A stretch of 64,000 bases of DNA from Candidatus Gastranaerophilales bacterium (GCA_944324175.1 CALUVH010000007.1:1-64000), one strand, 5' to 3'; shown: positions 29,325 to 38,391, counted from the stretch's first letter. The notes: generated from the letters alone by a model not told the origin. A program made the numbers and translations.

Positions 29325-29765
29325 TTAGCCATTACGCAAATCGTCAGCCAGTTCTTCAAATTTGAAAGCTACACGCTGAGATAAATTTTCATCACTCAAA
29401 GTATGCAAAATTTCTTGCTTTGTACCACAAGCCAACACACAGCGATTTGGCTGTTCCAGTGGACTTTTCACAACAGCTTGCAGGTATCGCAATTTATTAT
29501 AATCCGGCTCATTTTTCAGTGAAACAGGCAAAGGGGTCACTTGTAATAAAAGTTCATTTGCATATATTTCAGGGTTATGGTTAACAAAACGTTCGACAAC
29601 AGGCGCAAAATCACCATTTTCAGGCACTTCGCGTTCTGCACGCTTACTTAGATTCTCTACTGCAAATTTTGAAAAATTTTCTACTTCATTTAAGTTATCA
29701 TCTTGCATATTAGAATTTCCTTTAAATTGGATTTTGTTCAAATTAATTGAATTTATTTCGTTCAT
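29325..29765 (-). CDS. Small uncharacterised soluble protein next to RelA/SpoT-domain gene
   Basis: 146 residues from ATG 29765, with GAGG 5 nt upstream; the GTG at 29771 is part of that ribosome site. Acidic and soluble, no membrane segment. The N-terminus contains NKIQFKGN, the F-x-G motif seen in other proteins of this region. It is co-directional with, and 60 bp downstream of, the large synthetase-domain gene, so the two may be cotranscribed. Family not recognised. Its stop abuts the end of the convergent repeat protein. Confidence 0.6.
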   Translation of the reverse strand: MNEINSINLNKIQFKGNSNMQDDNLNEVENFSKFAVENLSKRAEREVPENGDFAPVVERFVNHNPEIYANELLLQVTPLPVSLKNEPDYNKLRYLQAVVKSPLEQPNRCVLACGTKQEILHTLSDENLSQRVAFKFEELADDLRNG

Positions 29766-29825
29766 AGCCACCTCTTATTTTAATCTATCATAATTTTATT
29801 TTCAATACTTGTTTATTAAACAAAC

Positions 29826-32660
29826 TTATCCATCATAAACAGCATTGTTATAGTATTTTACAGCCTCCACAGGAGATAATTCTTTACTTTTAACCTTAAT
29901 AGCGGTTTCATGTAATTTTTCAAGTCCATCAGCTGATAGAGATTTATCTATCGGACCGAATTCTCCATAATCTTCGAGTTTCGGTGCTACGCTGTCAAAG
30001 CCTAGCTCTAATTTCCGTAAATGCTTGTAATGATCAGTTAAATAATCATTATACCTTTTAAACTGGTCATCTGAAAGATTATTTACAATATCTTCAATAG
30101 ACTTATACAAAGGCTCTAATTCCTTTTTACCGCCTGTAACATCCTTTTTCTGGCGTATATCATAAGGTACATGCTCGCACTCTGCAAATTCATTGACTCG
30201 ACTACCACGCATTTGCCATTCAAAAGTAAAACCATCTTTAGTTTTGAAATTCATTTGATATGCAGTATATCCTGACGGACGAACCTTTGGAGTTTCATCT
30301 TTAATGTTTAAATCAATGTTGTGCTTTGCAGCTACATAGTTAAGATGTTCCACCTGCTCTTTAGTAAGATATGGAATACCGTCTTGCCCCATATAATTAC
30401 TAACTTTTACCGCTAAAATATCAGACTCTCCATTTGCCTGCTTAACTATAAGCTCTTCTAAAGCTTGCAGATACTTTTGAGACTGACGTTCTGCAGCCAG
30501 CAAATAAGCTTTTTCAGGATCTTTCTTGTACATTTCAACTATATCAGGATAATCCTTATAATTAAAATCTTCAATACGAGTTCTTGTACCCACAGCATCA
30601 TATACCCCAGCAACTGATTTTTCGAAGGAGGCAGGATATTTAGGATCTGTCATTGCTGAAGACACCTTATCATATATACTTTGCTCAGACTTCGCTCTAT
30701 GAGTCATATTTACATTATCAACACCTAATCCGGCATTTACCATTGCTGTTACAATTTCATTTTCTTTATTTGAAGCAACCTCATGCATCTGTGAGGCTCT
30801 ATCTCGAACCAACTGCTCGCCTTGAGAAGTTAAAATATTTTTACCCTCGGCATCAACTTTGACTAAATCATTACCTTTTATTGTTGAAGGTTGTATCTGA
30901 GCAGATGAGACTTTTGGTGTATTAGCAGTCGGATCATTCTTAATAGTTCCAGCTAAATTTTCAGCCTTACCCAAAACAAAACTAGCCAAAGTATTGTCAT
31001 CTTTCGCATTAAAAATTATTTTCTCATTTGCATCCTTCAGCTTGTATGAACCATTTTCAGCTTGCTCAATTTTAATACCTTTTAAATTATCATGTAACTT
31101 TGCTACTCTTCCACCAACAAGCATCATTCCTAAATTCATACCACCGTTGTTTTTTATGGACTCAAGTATTCCGACATCACTTGTTAGCCCGTCAAACAAA
31201 ACATCTGCACTCGTCTCAGCTACTACTCCTGAACCTTGTGCCAAAGCTGAGGTTACTTTGGCGTTTGACATAACTTTTTGCACTGCACCACTAAGTGCCA
31301 GAGGTTGGGTTTTGATAAGTTTTTCAACCACATTACCCAATGGACCTGAAACATAAGCGCCGAAACCGCCATATAAAAGACCTGATTTAACTTTCTCTAA
31401 CATTTCATTTTTCTTCTCATCCGTTAAACCATCTTCACTTGTCAATGCACCAACAGCAGTCATTGCAGCAGGCGCACCAGCCATTGTCGCAGCTATTGTA
31501 CCCTTTACAATTTGCCCAGCAGCATTTTTCCCAACGCTCATAGCTAGAGCAGATGTTCCCTTTGCAACAGTTGAACTACCTGGCAAAAGCAGAGAAGAAG
31601 CTATCAATATTCCCATTTCAGTGTATGCTGCTGCTGTTTTAGCATTCTGTATATAATTTTTTGTTTCAAACTCAGGATTTTTACCCCCTAAAGCCTTTGA
31701 GTATGCATTTTCGTACTCCTTAGTAAACTGCTCATAACTCTTACCTTTTAATTGGATATCATACTCTTTCTTACAATTTGCTGATAATTCATTTAATATA
31801 TTGAGCATATTCTTCTCTATTTCAGCCTTTGATCCCATTTGAGCAGATATATTTTTCAGGTATGAATTAACAAGTGCTTGATCGCCATCGCAAAACTCCA
31901 GTAAAATCTGTCCAAACTTCTCATGTGAAGAAACTTTTGGAGGAGTTAATGCAACTCGTGCAGGACCGCTCAAATTTTTCATAGCCTGACTATATTCATT
32001 TTCTTCTCTAAGAATATTTTTTACATCCTTTATCCCTTTTTGTAGAGTTTCATGCTTGTCGTGATATGCTGTAATTTTCAAATATTCTTCGCTTTTCAAC
32101 TTCAAATTTTCAATATTTTGTGGATTATATAAAACACCTCTTGCTCTTTCGAATTTTGATTCCCAAGCTCCAGGTTGTGAAAGTGAGGAATTCAATTGTT
32201 TGATCTGTTCAAGTTCACAGCTCAAACGTGATTCCAATGCATGACGATCTTCTTGCCCTGTAAAAATCTTAAAACCGTTTACTACTGCATCTGTAGAAAT
32301 CAACCCAACACCTGAATTAAATCTTTTGATTTCTTCGTACGCATTATTGGCTGAGTCTTGTAGATACTCCGCCGCATAATTTCTTAACTGTCTTTTTTCA
32401 TAAGGCGAATACTTCTTTCCTTCTAGGGGTATAGTTTCATGAGTGTTTTTTTGAATTCTAATTCCTAAATCAGAATTTCCACTACGAAAATCAAAAAAAG
32501 TATCTTGAGGGATGAAACCAAATTCAAAAGACTTACCCGAAATTAACTGAGTCAATTCAACTTCACTCAACTTCTCTAACTCTGCACGCTTTGCCTCAGC
32601 TTCTTTTCCAGAAAGTCCTAAAGATTTTATATACATTGATATTTGAATTGGATCTGCCAT
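29826..32660 (-). CDS. Giant protein with C-terminal RelA/SpoT-type synthetase domain
   Basis: 944 residues from ATG 32660 (GGAG 5 nt upstream). N-terminal about 340 residues: helical and charged. Middle (about 340-450): Ala/Gly-rich hydrophobic segments. C-terminal (about 650-840): motifs of the (p)ppGpp synthetase fold in order, HRAKSEQSIYDKV (R655, K657), VYDAVGTRTR (D688, the Mg-binding position), VRPSGYTAY (G797, Y798), FEWQMRGSR (E814, Q816) and CEHVPYDIR (H830, Y833). No HD hydrolase and no TGS/ACT domains. The residues needed for catalysis in known synthetases appear kept, so it may make ppGpp, pApp or pyrophosphorylate RNA. The long non-catalytic part resembles secreted-toxin architecture, but no secretion signal is evident. 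Function is inference. Confidence 0.72.
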   Translation of the reverse strand: MADPIQISMYIKSLGLSGKEAEAKRAELEKLSEVELTQLISGKSFEFGFIPQDTFFDFRSGNSDLGIRIQKNTHETIPLEGKKYSPYEKRQLRNYAAEYLQDSANNAYEEIKRFNSGVGLISTDAVVNGFKIFTGQEDRHALESRLSCELEQIKQLNSSLSQPGAWESKFERARGVLYNPQNIENLKLKSEEYLKITAYHDKHETLQKGIKDVKNILREENEYSQAMKNLSGPARVALTPPKVSSHEKFGQILLEFCDGDQALVNSYLKNISAQMGSKAEIEKNMLNILNELSANCKKEYDIQLKGKSYEQFTKEYENAYSKALGGKNPEFETKNYIQNAKTAAAYTEMGILIASSLLLPGSSTVAKGTSALAMSVGKNAAGQIVKGTIAATMAGAPAAMTAVGALTSEDGLTDEKKNEMLEKVKSGLLYGGFGAYVSGPLGNVVEKLIKTQPLALSGAVQKVMSNAKVTSALAQGSGVVAETSADVLFDGLTSDVGILESIKNNGGMNLGMMLVGGRVAKLHDNLKGIKIEQAENGSYKLKDANEKIIFNAKDDNTLASFVLGKAENLAGTIKNDPTANTPKVSSAQIQPSTIKGNDLVKVDAEGKNILTSQGEQLVRDRASQMHEVASNKENEIVTAMVNAGLGVDNVNMTHRAKSEQSIYDKVSSAMTDPKYPASFEKSVAGVYDAVGTRTRIEDFNYKDYPDIVEMYKKDPEKAYLLAAERQSQKYLQALEELIVKQANGESDILAVKVSNYMGQDGIPYLTKEQVEHLNYVAAKHNIDLNIKDETPKVRPSGYTAYQMNFKTKDGFTFEWQMRGSRVNEFAECEHVPYDIRQKKDVTGGKKELEPLYKSIEDIVNNLSDDQFKRYNDYLTDHYKHLRKLELGFDSVAPKLEDYGEFGPIDKSLSADGLEKLHETAIKVKSKELSPVEAVKYYNNAVYDG

Positions 32661-32699
32661 GTTATCTCCACACACTTACATGGTAATAAACGACAACAA

Positions 32700-32726
32700 G
32701 TCCTATTTCCTTTAAGGAAATAGGAC
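32700..32726 (-). terminator. Hairpin, probable terminator after the membrane gene
   Basis: 11-bp perfect stem with a TTTAA loop, between two leftward genes. On the minus strand it is followed by TTGTTGTCGTTT, a broken T-run. A moderate intrinsic terminator, or possibly a processing hairpin in the leader of the large downstream gene. Confidence 0.55.
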
Positions 32727-32758
32727 CTTTATTACAGTTTATTTACATTTAACTGATA

Positions 32759-33400
32759 TTACCACTGTTTGGAAGCATCATCACTAACTTGTTTTTTGAT
32801 AGCTCGTATCCTCAAGAATATAGTCAATTGACATAGAACGAAAAGCAAACATACTCCCAAATCCATCCATGAAAATACGTTATTCTTTTCCAAATCAAAT
32901 ATCAAAAATACTTTACCATACTTATAACCCAAAAATTGAGCAAGAACAGTTAATATAATCAAAATAGTTCTACCCAATTTGCACATAGGTCCTTGTTCAG
33001 CATAATCTGCCCCTTCTGCCTTTCCAAGGTAACCGACTACAAACATTATAATTGCAGAAATAAAACCTAAAAAGCCAAAATAGAAATTTGTCAATCTTGA
33101 TACCATAAAACCACCTAAGATAAACAATTCAGAATATTTATCAAAAATTTCATAGTATATTTTTTTAGATTTACTATTTTCTTCACCTCTTGCAGCTATC
33201 ACATTACGCGCAGTCCAATCAAGCGCTAAACGCAACAATAATAGCACTATAATCCAAATATACAATTCATGTTGTTGGTTAGCGTCTATAAAATAATATC
33301 CCGCTTCCAATGAAACCAAAAACGCAACAACAGAAAAGAAAATCGGATTAATAAATTTTAAATTTCTGGCATAAGCCAATTTTAAATTTTCTAATGACAT
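32759..33400 (-). CDS. Polytopic membrane protein, degenerate CDP-alcohol transferase-like
   Basis: 213 residues with about six helices. After helix 2 it has LDWTARN, and about 20 residues on IFDKYSEL, which together recall the DG..AR...G...D...D signature of CDP-alcohol phosphatidyltransferases. The glycine of DG is Trp, the first aspartate is missing and the last is Glu, so if related it is degenerate or altered. Good AAGGAG site before the ATG. 71 bp downstream of miaA on the same strand; possibly part of that operon. Confidence 0.45.
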   Translation of the reverse strand: MSLENLKLAYARNLKFINPIFFSVVAFLVSLEAGYYFIDANQQHELYIWIIVLLLLRLALDWTARNVIAARGEENSKSKKIYYEIFDKYSELFILGGFMVSRLTNFYFGFLGFISAIIMFVVGYLGKAEGADYAEQGPMCKLGRTILIILTVLAQFLGYKYGKVFLIFDLEKNNVFSWMDLGVCLLFVLCQLTIFLRIRAIKKQVSDDASKQW

Positions 33401-33471
33401 AAAAACTTCTCCTTCTTCTCTAATAAACTACCCGACTATTATACATATTTTTTTATATTTATGCAAGAAAT

Positions 33472-34341
33472 TTATTTTTTTAACTTTTCAGGATAACAAT
33501 TCCACTTGATTTTTTCGTTTTTTCTAAACCAAGTTAATTGTCGCTTTGCATAATTTCTAGTATTTTGTTTTAACAAAGCAGCAGCCTCATCTAGTGAAAG
33601 CACACCATCTAAATAGGATATTATTTCCTGATACCCGATTGTATGTATTAGATTTTGAATTCTTCCATGTTTTTCCAACAGCATTTTCGTTTCTTTAATA
33701 AGACCACTTTCAAGCATTATATCAACACGGTGATTTATCCTCTCATATAAAATGTTGCGAGGGAAATTAAGTCCAATCCATTCAACATCATATGGTGTCT
33801 CAGACACCCCTCTTACCTGACTCAAGGGACGATTTAAAGTTTTTACAATTTCCAAAGCTCTTACTATCTTTTTTTTATCATTCTTCTCAATATTCAAAGC
33901 AGCTTGTGGGTCAAGACTTAATAATTCTAAATACAAAGTCTCTACTGATAAGCTATTCAACTTTGCGCGCATCTCATAATCAACTTGCATATCAGGAAAA
34001 GTATATCCATCCAAAAGCCCCTTCAAATAAAGTCCTGTGCCTCCCACAATAACTGGAAGCTTTCCACTAGAATTTACCTTGAAAATAGCGCTTTGAGCAT
34101 CTTTTACAAATTGTGCAACACTATAATCAAATTCAGGCTCGACTATATCTATTAAATAATGAGGAATACCATTCCGTTCTTCCATACTTGGCTTTGCAGT
34201 ACCAATATCAAATCCTCTATACACAAGCCTTGAATCGGCTGAAATTATTTCACCGTTATTTTTTAGTGCATAATCTATTGCAAAACTTGTTTTTCCGCTT
34301 GCAGTAGGTCCAACAATTGCTACTAATTTAATTTTCTTCAT
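33472..34341 (-). CDS. miaA: tRNA dimethylallyltransferase
   Basis: Adds dimethylallyl to A37 of tRNAs reading UNN codons. P-loop GPTASGKT near the start, then SADSRLVYRGFDIGTAKP, the IVGGTGLYLKGLLDG motif and TIGYQEI; the C-terminal RNYAKRQLTWFRKN is the tRNA-binding end. About 290 residues. I choose ATG 34341 so the chain begins MKKIKLVAIVG; the frame also opens at 34365. It overlaps the stop of the upstream membrane-protein gene by 14 bp. No clear ribosome site for either start, so translation is probably coupled. Confidence 0.95.
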   Translation of the reverse strand: MKKIKLVAIVGPTASGKTSFAIDYALKNNGEIISADSRLVYRGFDIGTAKPSMEERNGIPHYLIDIVEPEFDYSVAQFVKDAQSAIFKVNSSGKLPVIVGGTGLYLKGLLDGYTFPDMQVDYEMRAKLNSLSVETLYLELLSLDPQAALNIEKNDKKKIVRALEIVKTLNRPLSQVRGVSETPYDVEWIGLNFPRNILYERINHRVDIMLESGLIKETKMLLEKHGRIQNLIHTIGYQEIISYLDGVLSLDEAAALLKQNTRNYAKRQLTWFRKNEKIKWNCYPEKLKK

Positions 34342-35182
34342 TTTCTGTGGTAAACTCGCCATCATAATATGAGAATATTAATACAAAAACATATACGATG
34401 TAATACAAATAAAATATTGCAAATATGAAATATAATATTGGAAACATCAATGTAAACGTCATAACAAACGATAACACAAAATTTATCAATGTAATCAACA
34501 CAAATAAGTATAGGGATTTTAAAGGTTTTTTAAACAACTTAAATATTCCAGTAAACAAAGAATATAGCGGATTCCTCGTCCTATAAATAATTTCAGGAAT
34601 CCAAAACAGCAGCAAGTAAGAAAAGAAAAAACTTGAGCACATAAGCAATAAATTCCACTTAGCAAGAAGAATATACTGCTCTACAGGTAAGGTCTCAACA
34701 AAATTAAGCAACCCTTGAGTTGATGAGGTCAAAGATGCAATTTGCTCAGGTGAAAAATCAATCCTTCCAATAAAACTTATCCCAAATTTAAAAATAAATG
34801 AACTTATTACTATCATTAAAATAAAAAACAAGATTATTACACCAATAAAAGAAAGAAAATACTTACCTACACCAGCAGGAAATTCTTTTATTAAGTTAAA
34901 ATGTGTTTTCAAGGCCTCCTCATCCATAACAAATACTCGCTTTGATAAATCAACAGCTTTTTTAATCATATAAAACCAGCCTGCGAAAAAAACAGCAAAC
35001 ATAAAAACTATTGTCATAATTGCTATCAAATACTCAATAGCAGTATCTGCCATATATTTTGTATAGCCTAAGTATAAATTTAAGACAAAGTAAAAAACAA
35101 CTAATGGCAGTACTACTACAAAACTTTCATTTGTAATTTTTAAAGCTTTTTTAAAATATTCAATCATAGTATTTATTTTCAT
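34328..35182 (-). CDS. Uncharacterised polytopic membrane protein
   Basis: 284 residues, about six helices (near 20-40, 48-72, 108-135, 170-195, 220-245 and 247-270), with a cytoplasmic-looking basic stretch IFKLFKKPLKSL between helices 4 and 5. This layout resembles DUF975/YciC-type membrane proteins but I cannot assign one. AAGG abuts the ATG. It lies 29 bp after the preceding gene in the leftward operon and overlaps miaA. Confidence 0.6.
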   Translation of the reverse strand: MKINTMIEYFKKALKITNESFVVVLPLVVFYFVLNLYLGYTKYMADTAIEYLIAIMTIVFMFAVFFAGWFYMIKKAVDLSKRVFVMDEEALKTHFNLIKEFPAGVGKYFLSFIGVIILFFILMIVISSFIFKFGISFIGRIDFSPEQIASLTSSTQGLLNFVETLPVEQYILLAKWNLLLMCSSFFFSYLLLFWIPEIIYRTRNPLYSLFTGIFKLFKKPLKSLYLFVLITLINFVLSFVMTFTLMFPILYFIFAIFYLYYIVYVFVLIFSYYDGEFTTENEEN

Positions 35183-35211
35183 CCTTAATATAATTTTATG
35201 TAATACACATT

Positions 35212-36351
35212 TTAATTAGTTAACTCGGTCTGTTTTGATTTTTCAACAGCAAGTTTTCTCTTTCTTCTTCGCATAAGGTCCACAAAAGCCTCCAAACGAG
35301 TCAAATAACCTGCCTTACCTGTCTGTTCATCCATAATTAACGGCAAAATAGGAATGTCACAGTTTTCACGCATAGCTGGGAAAATATTCTGAGACATAAT
35401 CTCTGGCATACAAGTAAACGGACTAACATGTATTATTCCATCAATTCCTCTTTGATCAGCGTATACAACATCGGAAACGCACTCTAAACTATCTCCGCCT
35501 ATATCCCTTAAAAGATAAGGCTTAGCCATCCTGTTGGCTCTTTGCAAGTGAGTTTCACCTTTCCTAAACATCTTTGGTATAATAGCATCTTTTAAAAAGC
35601 TACTTACAGTTAAACTACGACGGACTTCCACCCCCATTTTTCCAAGCTCTCTAACTATATTTTGGTTAGAAAAATCATCGCAGACAATGTAAATTTCACC
35701 TGTTAAATCAACATGCAAAACTTCCCTATTCGCATCAATTTCAGTTTTGTTAAGTTCATCAAACGCAAGTTTTTTTGCCCTATCTAAAGCTCTATTTGAA
35801 TTAGCTTCCATAATGTACTTAACTGCCTTATTAAAATATTTTTCAGCCTCTCCTGAATGGACCTCTCTTGCTCTCAAATATGACAGTCGTGCATCCAAAT
35901 CATCCATAACAAAAACTTTTCTTATAGCAATAACTATTGCCCGCATAAATAATACTGGGTCATTTTTACCTGTAATCTCCTTCAAAAAACGGTACATTCC
36001 TTGAATGCCGTCATACAAAGTCAATTCAATATATTTTGCGTTATATCCCAAATCAGTAAGGGCATTTTTTATACAACTACCATACTCTCCAAGCCTACAA
36101 ATTCCGGGAGAAGAAATCATAGCCACATAATCAGCTCCCCCCTCAATTGCTTCAATAAAATTACCCAATATCAACTTATATGGCAAACAAATTGCCTCGG
36201 GTGAATGCTTAGTCCCCAATGATAAAGTTTTCTTACTTGTATAAGGAGGAATAAAAGGCTCAACACCAACTTTTTTCAAGGCTGCCGCCCAAGCTATACA
36301 TATATTTCCCATATGTGGAAATGCTACTTTTAATTTTTTCTTATCTGACAT
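35212..36351 (-). CDS. 2-hydroxyacyl-CoA dehydratase D-component-like protein (COG3581 type)
   Basis: 379 residues. Related by pattern to the HgdB/BcrB family and to activase-associated proteins: cysteines in EAICLPYK, PGICRLGEYG and SPFTCMPE could ligate an Fe-S cluster, and IVCDDFSNQNIVRELGKMG is typical of the C-terminal half. The ATP-dependent activase (HgdC-like) is not adjacent. Members of this orphan group are often linked to activase genes, with unknown substrate. It starts 7 bp after the gcvPB stop, so it is in the same operon. Confidence 0.7.
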   Translation of the reverse strand: MSDKKKLKVAFPHMGNICIAWAAALKKVGVEPFIPPYTSKKTLSLGTKHSPEAICLPYKLILGNFIEAIEGGADYVAMISSPGICRLGEYGSCIKNALTDLGYNAKYIELTLYDGIQGMYRFLKEITGKNDPVLFMRAIVIAIRKVFVMDDLDARLSYLRAREVHSGEAEKYFNKAVKYIMEANSNRALDRAKKLAFDELNKTEIDANREVLHVDLTGEIYIVCDDFSNQNIVRELGKMGVEVRRSLTVSSFLKDAIIPKMFRKGETHLQRANRMAKPYLLRDIGGDSLECVSDVVYADQRGIDGIIHVSPFTCMPEIMSQNIFPAMRENCDIPILPLIMDEQTGKAGYLTRLEAFVDLMRRRKRKLAVEKSKQTELTN

Positions 36352-36358
36352 TATATCA

Positions 36359-37786
36359 CTAACTTTCCTTTTTATATCTTAAATCCGGCATTCTTGCCGC
36401 TCTGGTCTCATCTATTCTTTTTACAGGAGTATTGTGAGGAGCATTTAACAATACCTCAGGAGTTTCCTCCGCTTCAACAGATATTCTTAACATCACTTCA
36501 ACAAATTCATCAAGTCGCTGCTTAGTTTCAGATTCTGTTGGCTCTATCATTATAGCCTCATGAACAATTAATGGGAAATACACAGTCGGAGGATGAATAT
36601 CATAATCCATTAATCTCTTTGCTATATTTAACGTTGAAACTCCATTTGCCTTTTGTTTATTCCCTGACAATACAAACTCATGCATACAATTCTCGTCATA
36701 AGGTAATTCGAATGCCGCTTTTAGCTTTTCTTTTAAATAATTAGCATTCAATACAGCATTTTCACTGGCATGTTTTAAATTATCACCCATCATTAAAATA
36801 TATGCATAAGCCTTGATTAAAACACCAAAATTGCCCCAAAAAGCTTTTACCTTACCAATAGAATTTTTAAGATCATAATTTCTATAATATTTTTCGCCAT
36901 CAAAATCAATTATCGGAACCGGCAAAAAATCCTTTAATTTATCTACAACTCCAACAGGACCTGCTCCGGGACCACCTCCGCCATGAGGAGTTGCAAAAGT
37001 CTTATGTAAATTCAAATGCACAACATCAAATCCCATTAATTTTGGATTAGTATATCCCATTATCGCATTAAAATTAGCACCGTCATAATACAATAACGAA
37101 CCATTAGTATGCATCAAGTCTGATATTTCCAGAACATTTTCTTCGTAAATACCTAAAGTATTAGGATTTGTCATCATAATTGCAGCAACAGAATCATCTA
37201 AAATATCCTTAAGGGCAGAAATATCAACTTGACCTTTATCATTTGACTTTACAGGTATAATATCAAAACCGCACAAATGAGCACTTGCAGGATTAGTACC
37301 GTGTGCAGAATCAGGGATTATAACCTTACTACGATTTTCACCCCTACTCTCAAAATATTTTTTTATTATCATCATACCTGTCAATTCGCCATGTGCACCG
37401 GCAGCAGGCTGTAAGGTAATCGCATCCATACCTGTAATTTTTTTCAAAGCTTCCTGCAATTTATACATCAATTCTAAAGCACCTTGAGCATCATTATCAG
37501 ATATTACCGGATGTAAATTTGAAAATCCGTCTAATGAAGCCAATAATTCATTTACTTTGGGATTATACTTCATCGTACAAGAACCCAAAGGATAAAATCC
37601 TTTTTCAATACAGAAATTTTTATCAGAAAGTTCCTTGTAATGACGCAATACTTCAAGCTCGCTTAACTCAGGTAAATTCAAATTAGAATCACGCAAAAAA
37701 GATTTGTCTATAAAATCAACGCTACCAACCTGTTCGCACAGAGTAATTCCATCTATGCCACTACTTTTTTCAAATATTGTACTCAC
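36359..37786 (-). CDS. gcvPB: Glycine dehydrogenase (decarboxylating) subunit 2
   Basis: PLP-dependent P2 half of the split glycine cleavage P-protein. GFYPLGSCTMKYNPK near the N-terminus, PDSAHGTNPASA, and the PLP lysine K262 in LNLHKTFATPHGGGGPG. 475 residues, normal. The P1 half (gcvPA), gcvT and gcvH are not adjacent. Its start overlaps the stop of a sigma-factor gene (ATGA type), so the two are translationally coupled, which is an unusual arrangement. Confidence 0.95.
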   Translation of the reverse strand: MSTIFEKSSGIDGITLCEQVGSVDFIDKSFLRDSNLNLPELSELEVLRHYKELSDKNFCIEKGFYPLGSCTMKYNPKVNELLASLDGFSNLHPVISDNDAQGALELMYKLQEALKKITGMDAITLQPAAGAHGELTGMMIIKKYFESRGENRSKVIIPDSAHGTNPASAHLCGFDIIPVKSNDKGQVDISALKDILDDSVAAIMMTNPNTLGIYEENVLEISDLMHTNGSLLYYDGANFNAIMGYTNPKLMGFDVVHLNLHKTFATPHGGGGPGAGPVGVVDKLKDFLPVPIIDFDGEKYYRNYDLKNSIGKVKAFWGNFGVLIKAYAYILMMGDNLKHASENAVLNANYLKEKLKAAFELPYDENCMHEFVLSGNKQKANGVSTLNIAKRLMDYDIHPPTVYFPLIVHEAIMIEPTESETKQRLDEFVEVMLRISVEAEETPEVLLNAPHNTPVKRIDETRAARMPDLRYKKES

Positions 37787-38391
37787 TAGATAATTCCCTG
37801 CCTTTTTAAGTCTTTTTTAATTTTATCCAAACCTGACTGAATAATCCGAGATATTCTGGATTGTGAAATATTAAACTCTTCTGAAATCTCTCGTAATTTT
37901 TTTTCTTTGAAAAACTTATACTCAATCAGCTCCCTTTCACGAGGAGAAAGCTTTTTCATAGACTCAATAATCTCTGCTTTTAACTCAGCCAATTCTATTG
38001 ATTCCTCAGGTGTTGCATCATCAGCCTTGATCTGGGTCGGGATTTCTGCATCCTGCATTTCATCAATAGACAAAATCGTTTTGTACACCTCTACGCGTAA
38101 TTCACTACTCTCTTCTTCTACAGTCTGTTTTCTGTTTTTTAAAGAATACCATTTGTAACGACGTCTTACCTCGTTTCTAATAGCCCACTTTATCGCAGTC
38201 GAAAGATAAGTATTGTTGAAATGTTCAGGGGATTTATTTTTAAATAAAATATATAATGTATGATTACCTATATTTATAAGTTCAGGCAAGTCAATCAGAT
38301 GAGAAGTTGAAAATTTCTGATATTCAACCTTAGCTATTGTCTCTATCAAGTCTTTGTATTCTCTTAGGTTAACCTTTTGTTCTGCCGGCAT
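37786..38391 (-). CDS. Sigma-70 family RNA polymerase sigma factor
   Basis: 201 residues. Region 2-like part (about 20-85) with DLPELINIGNHTLYILF and TYLSTAIKWAIRNEVRRRY. Then an acidic linker (about 90-140), then region 4 (about 145-198) with LSPRERELIEYKFFKEKKLR and a helix-turn-helix ISEEFNISQSRISRII. Region 3 is not evident, so it lies between ECF and FliA/SigB-like types. No anti-sigma gene is adjacent. It heads the leftward gcvPB operon. No good ribosome site; only AGAAG is visible. Confidence 0.88.
   Translation of the reverse strand: MPAEQKVNLREYKDLIETIAKVEYQKFSTSHLIDLPELINIGNHTLYILFKNKSPEHFNNTYLSTAIKWAIRNEVRRRYKWYSLKNRKQTVEEESSELRVEVYKTILSIDEMQDAEIPTQIKADDATPEESIELAELKAEIIESMKKLSPRERELIEYKFFKEKKLREISEEFNISQSRISRIIQSGLDKIKKDLKRQGII

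Noticed and set aside
24441-33400. Possible prophage or integrated element
   Set aside because: No integrase, terminase, capsid, tail or repeat-flanked ends are present; base composition looks like the neighbours.
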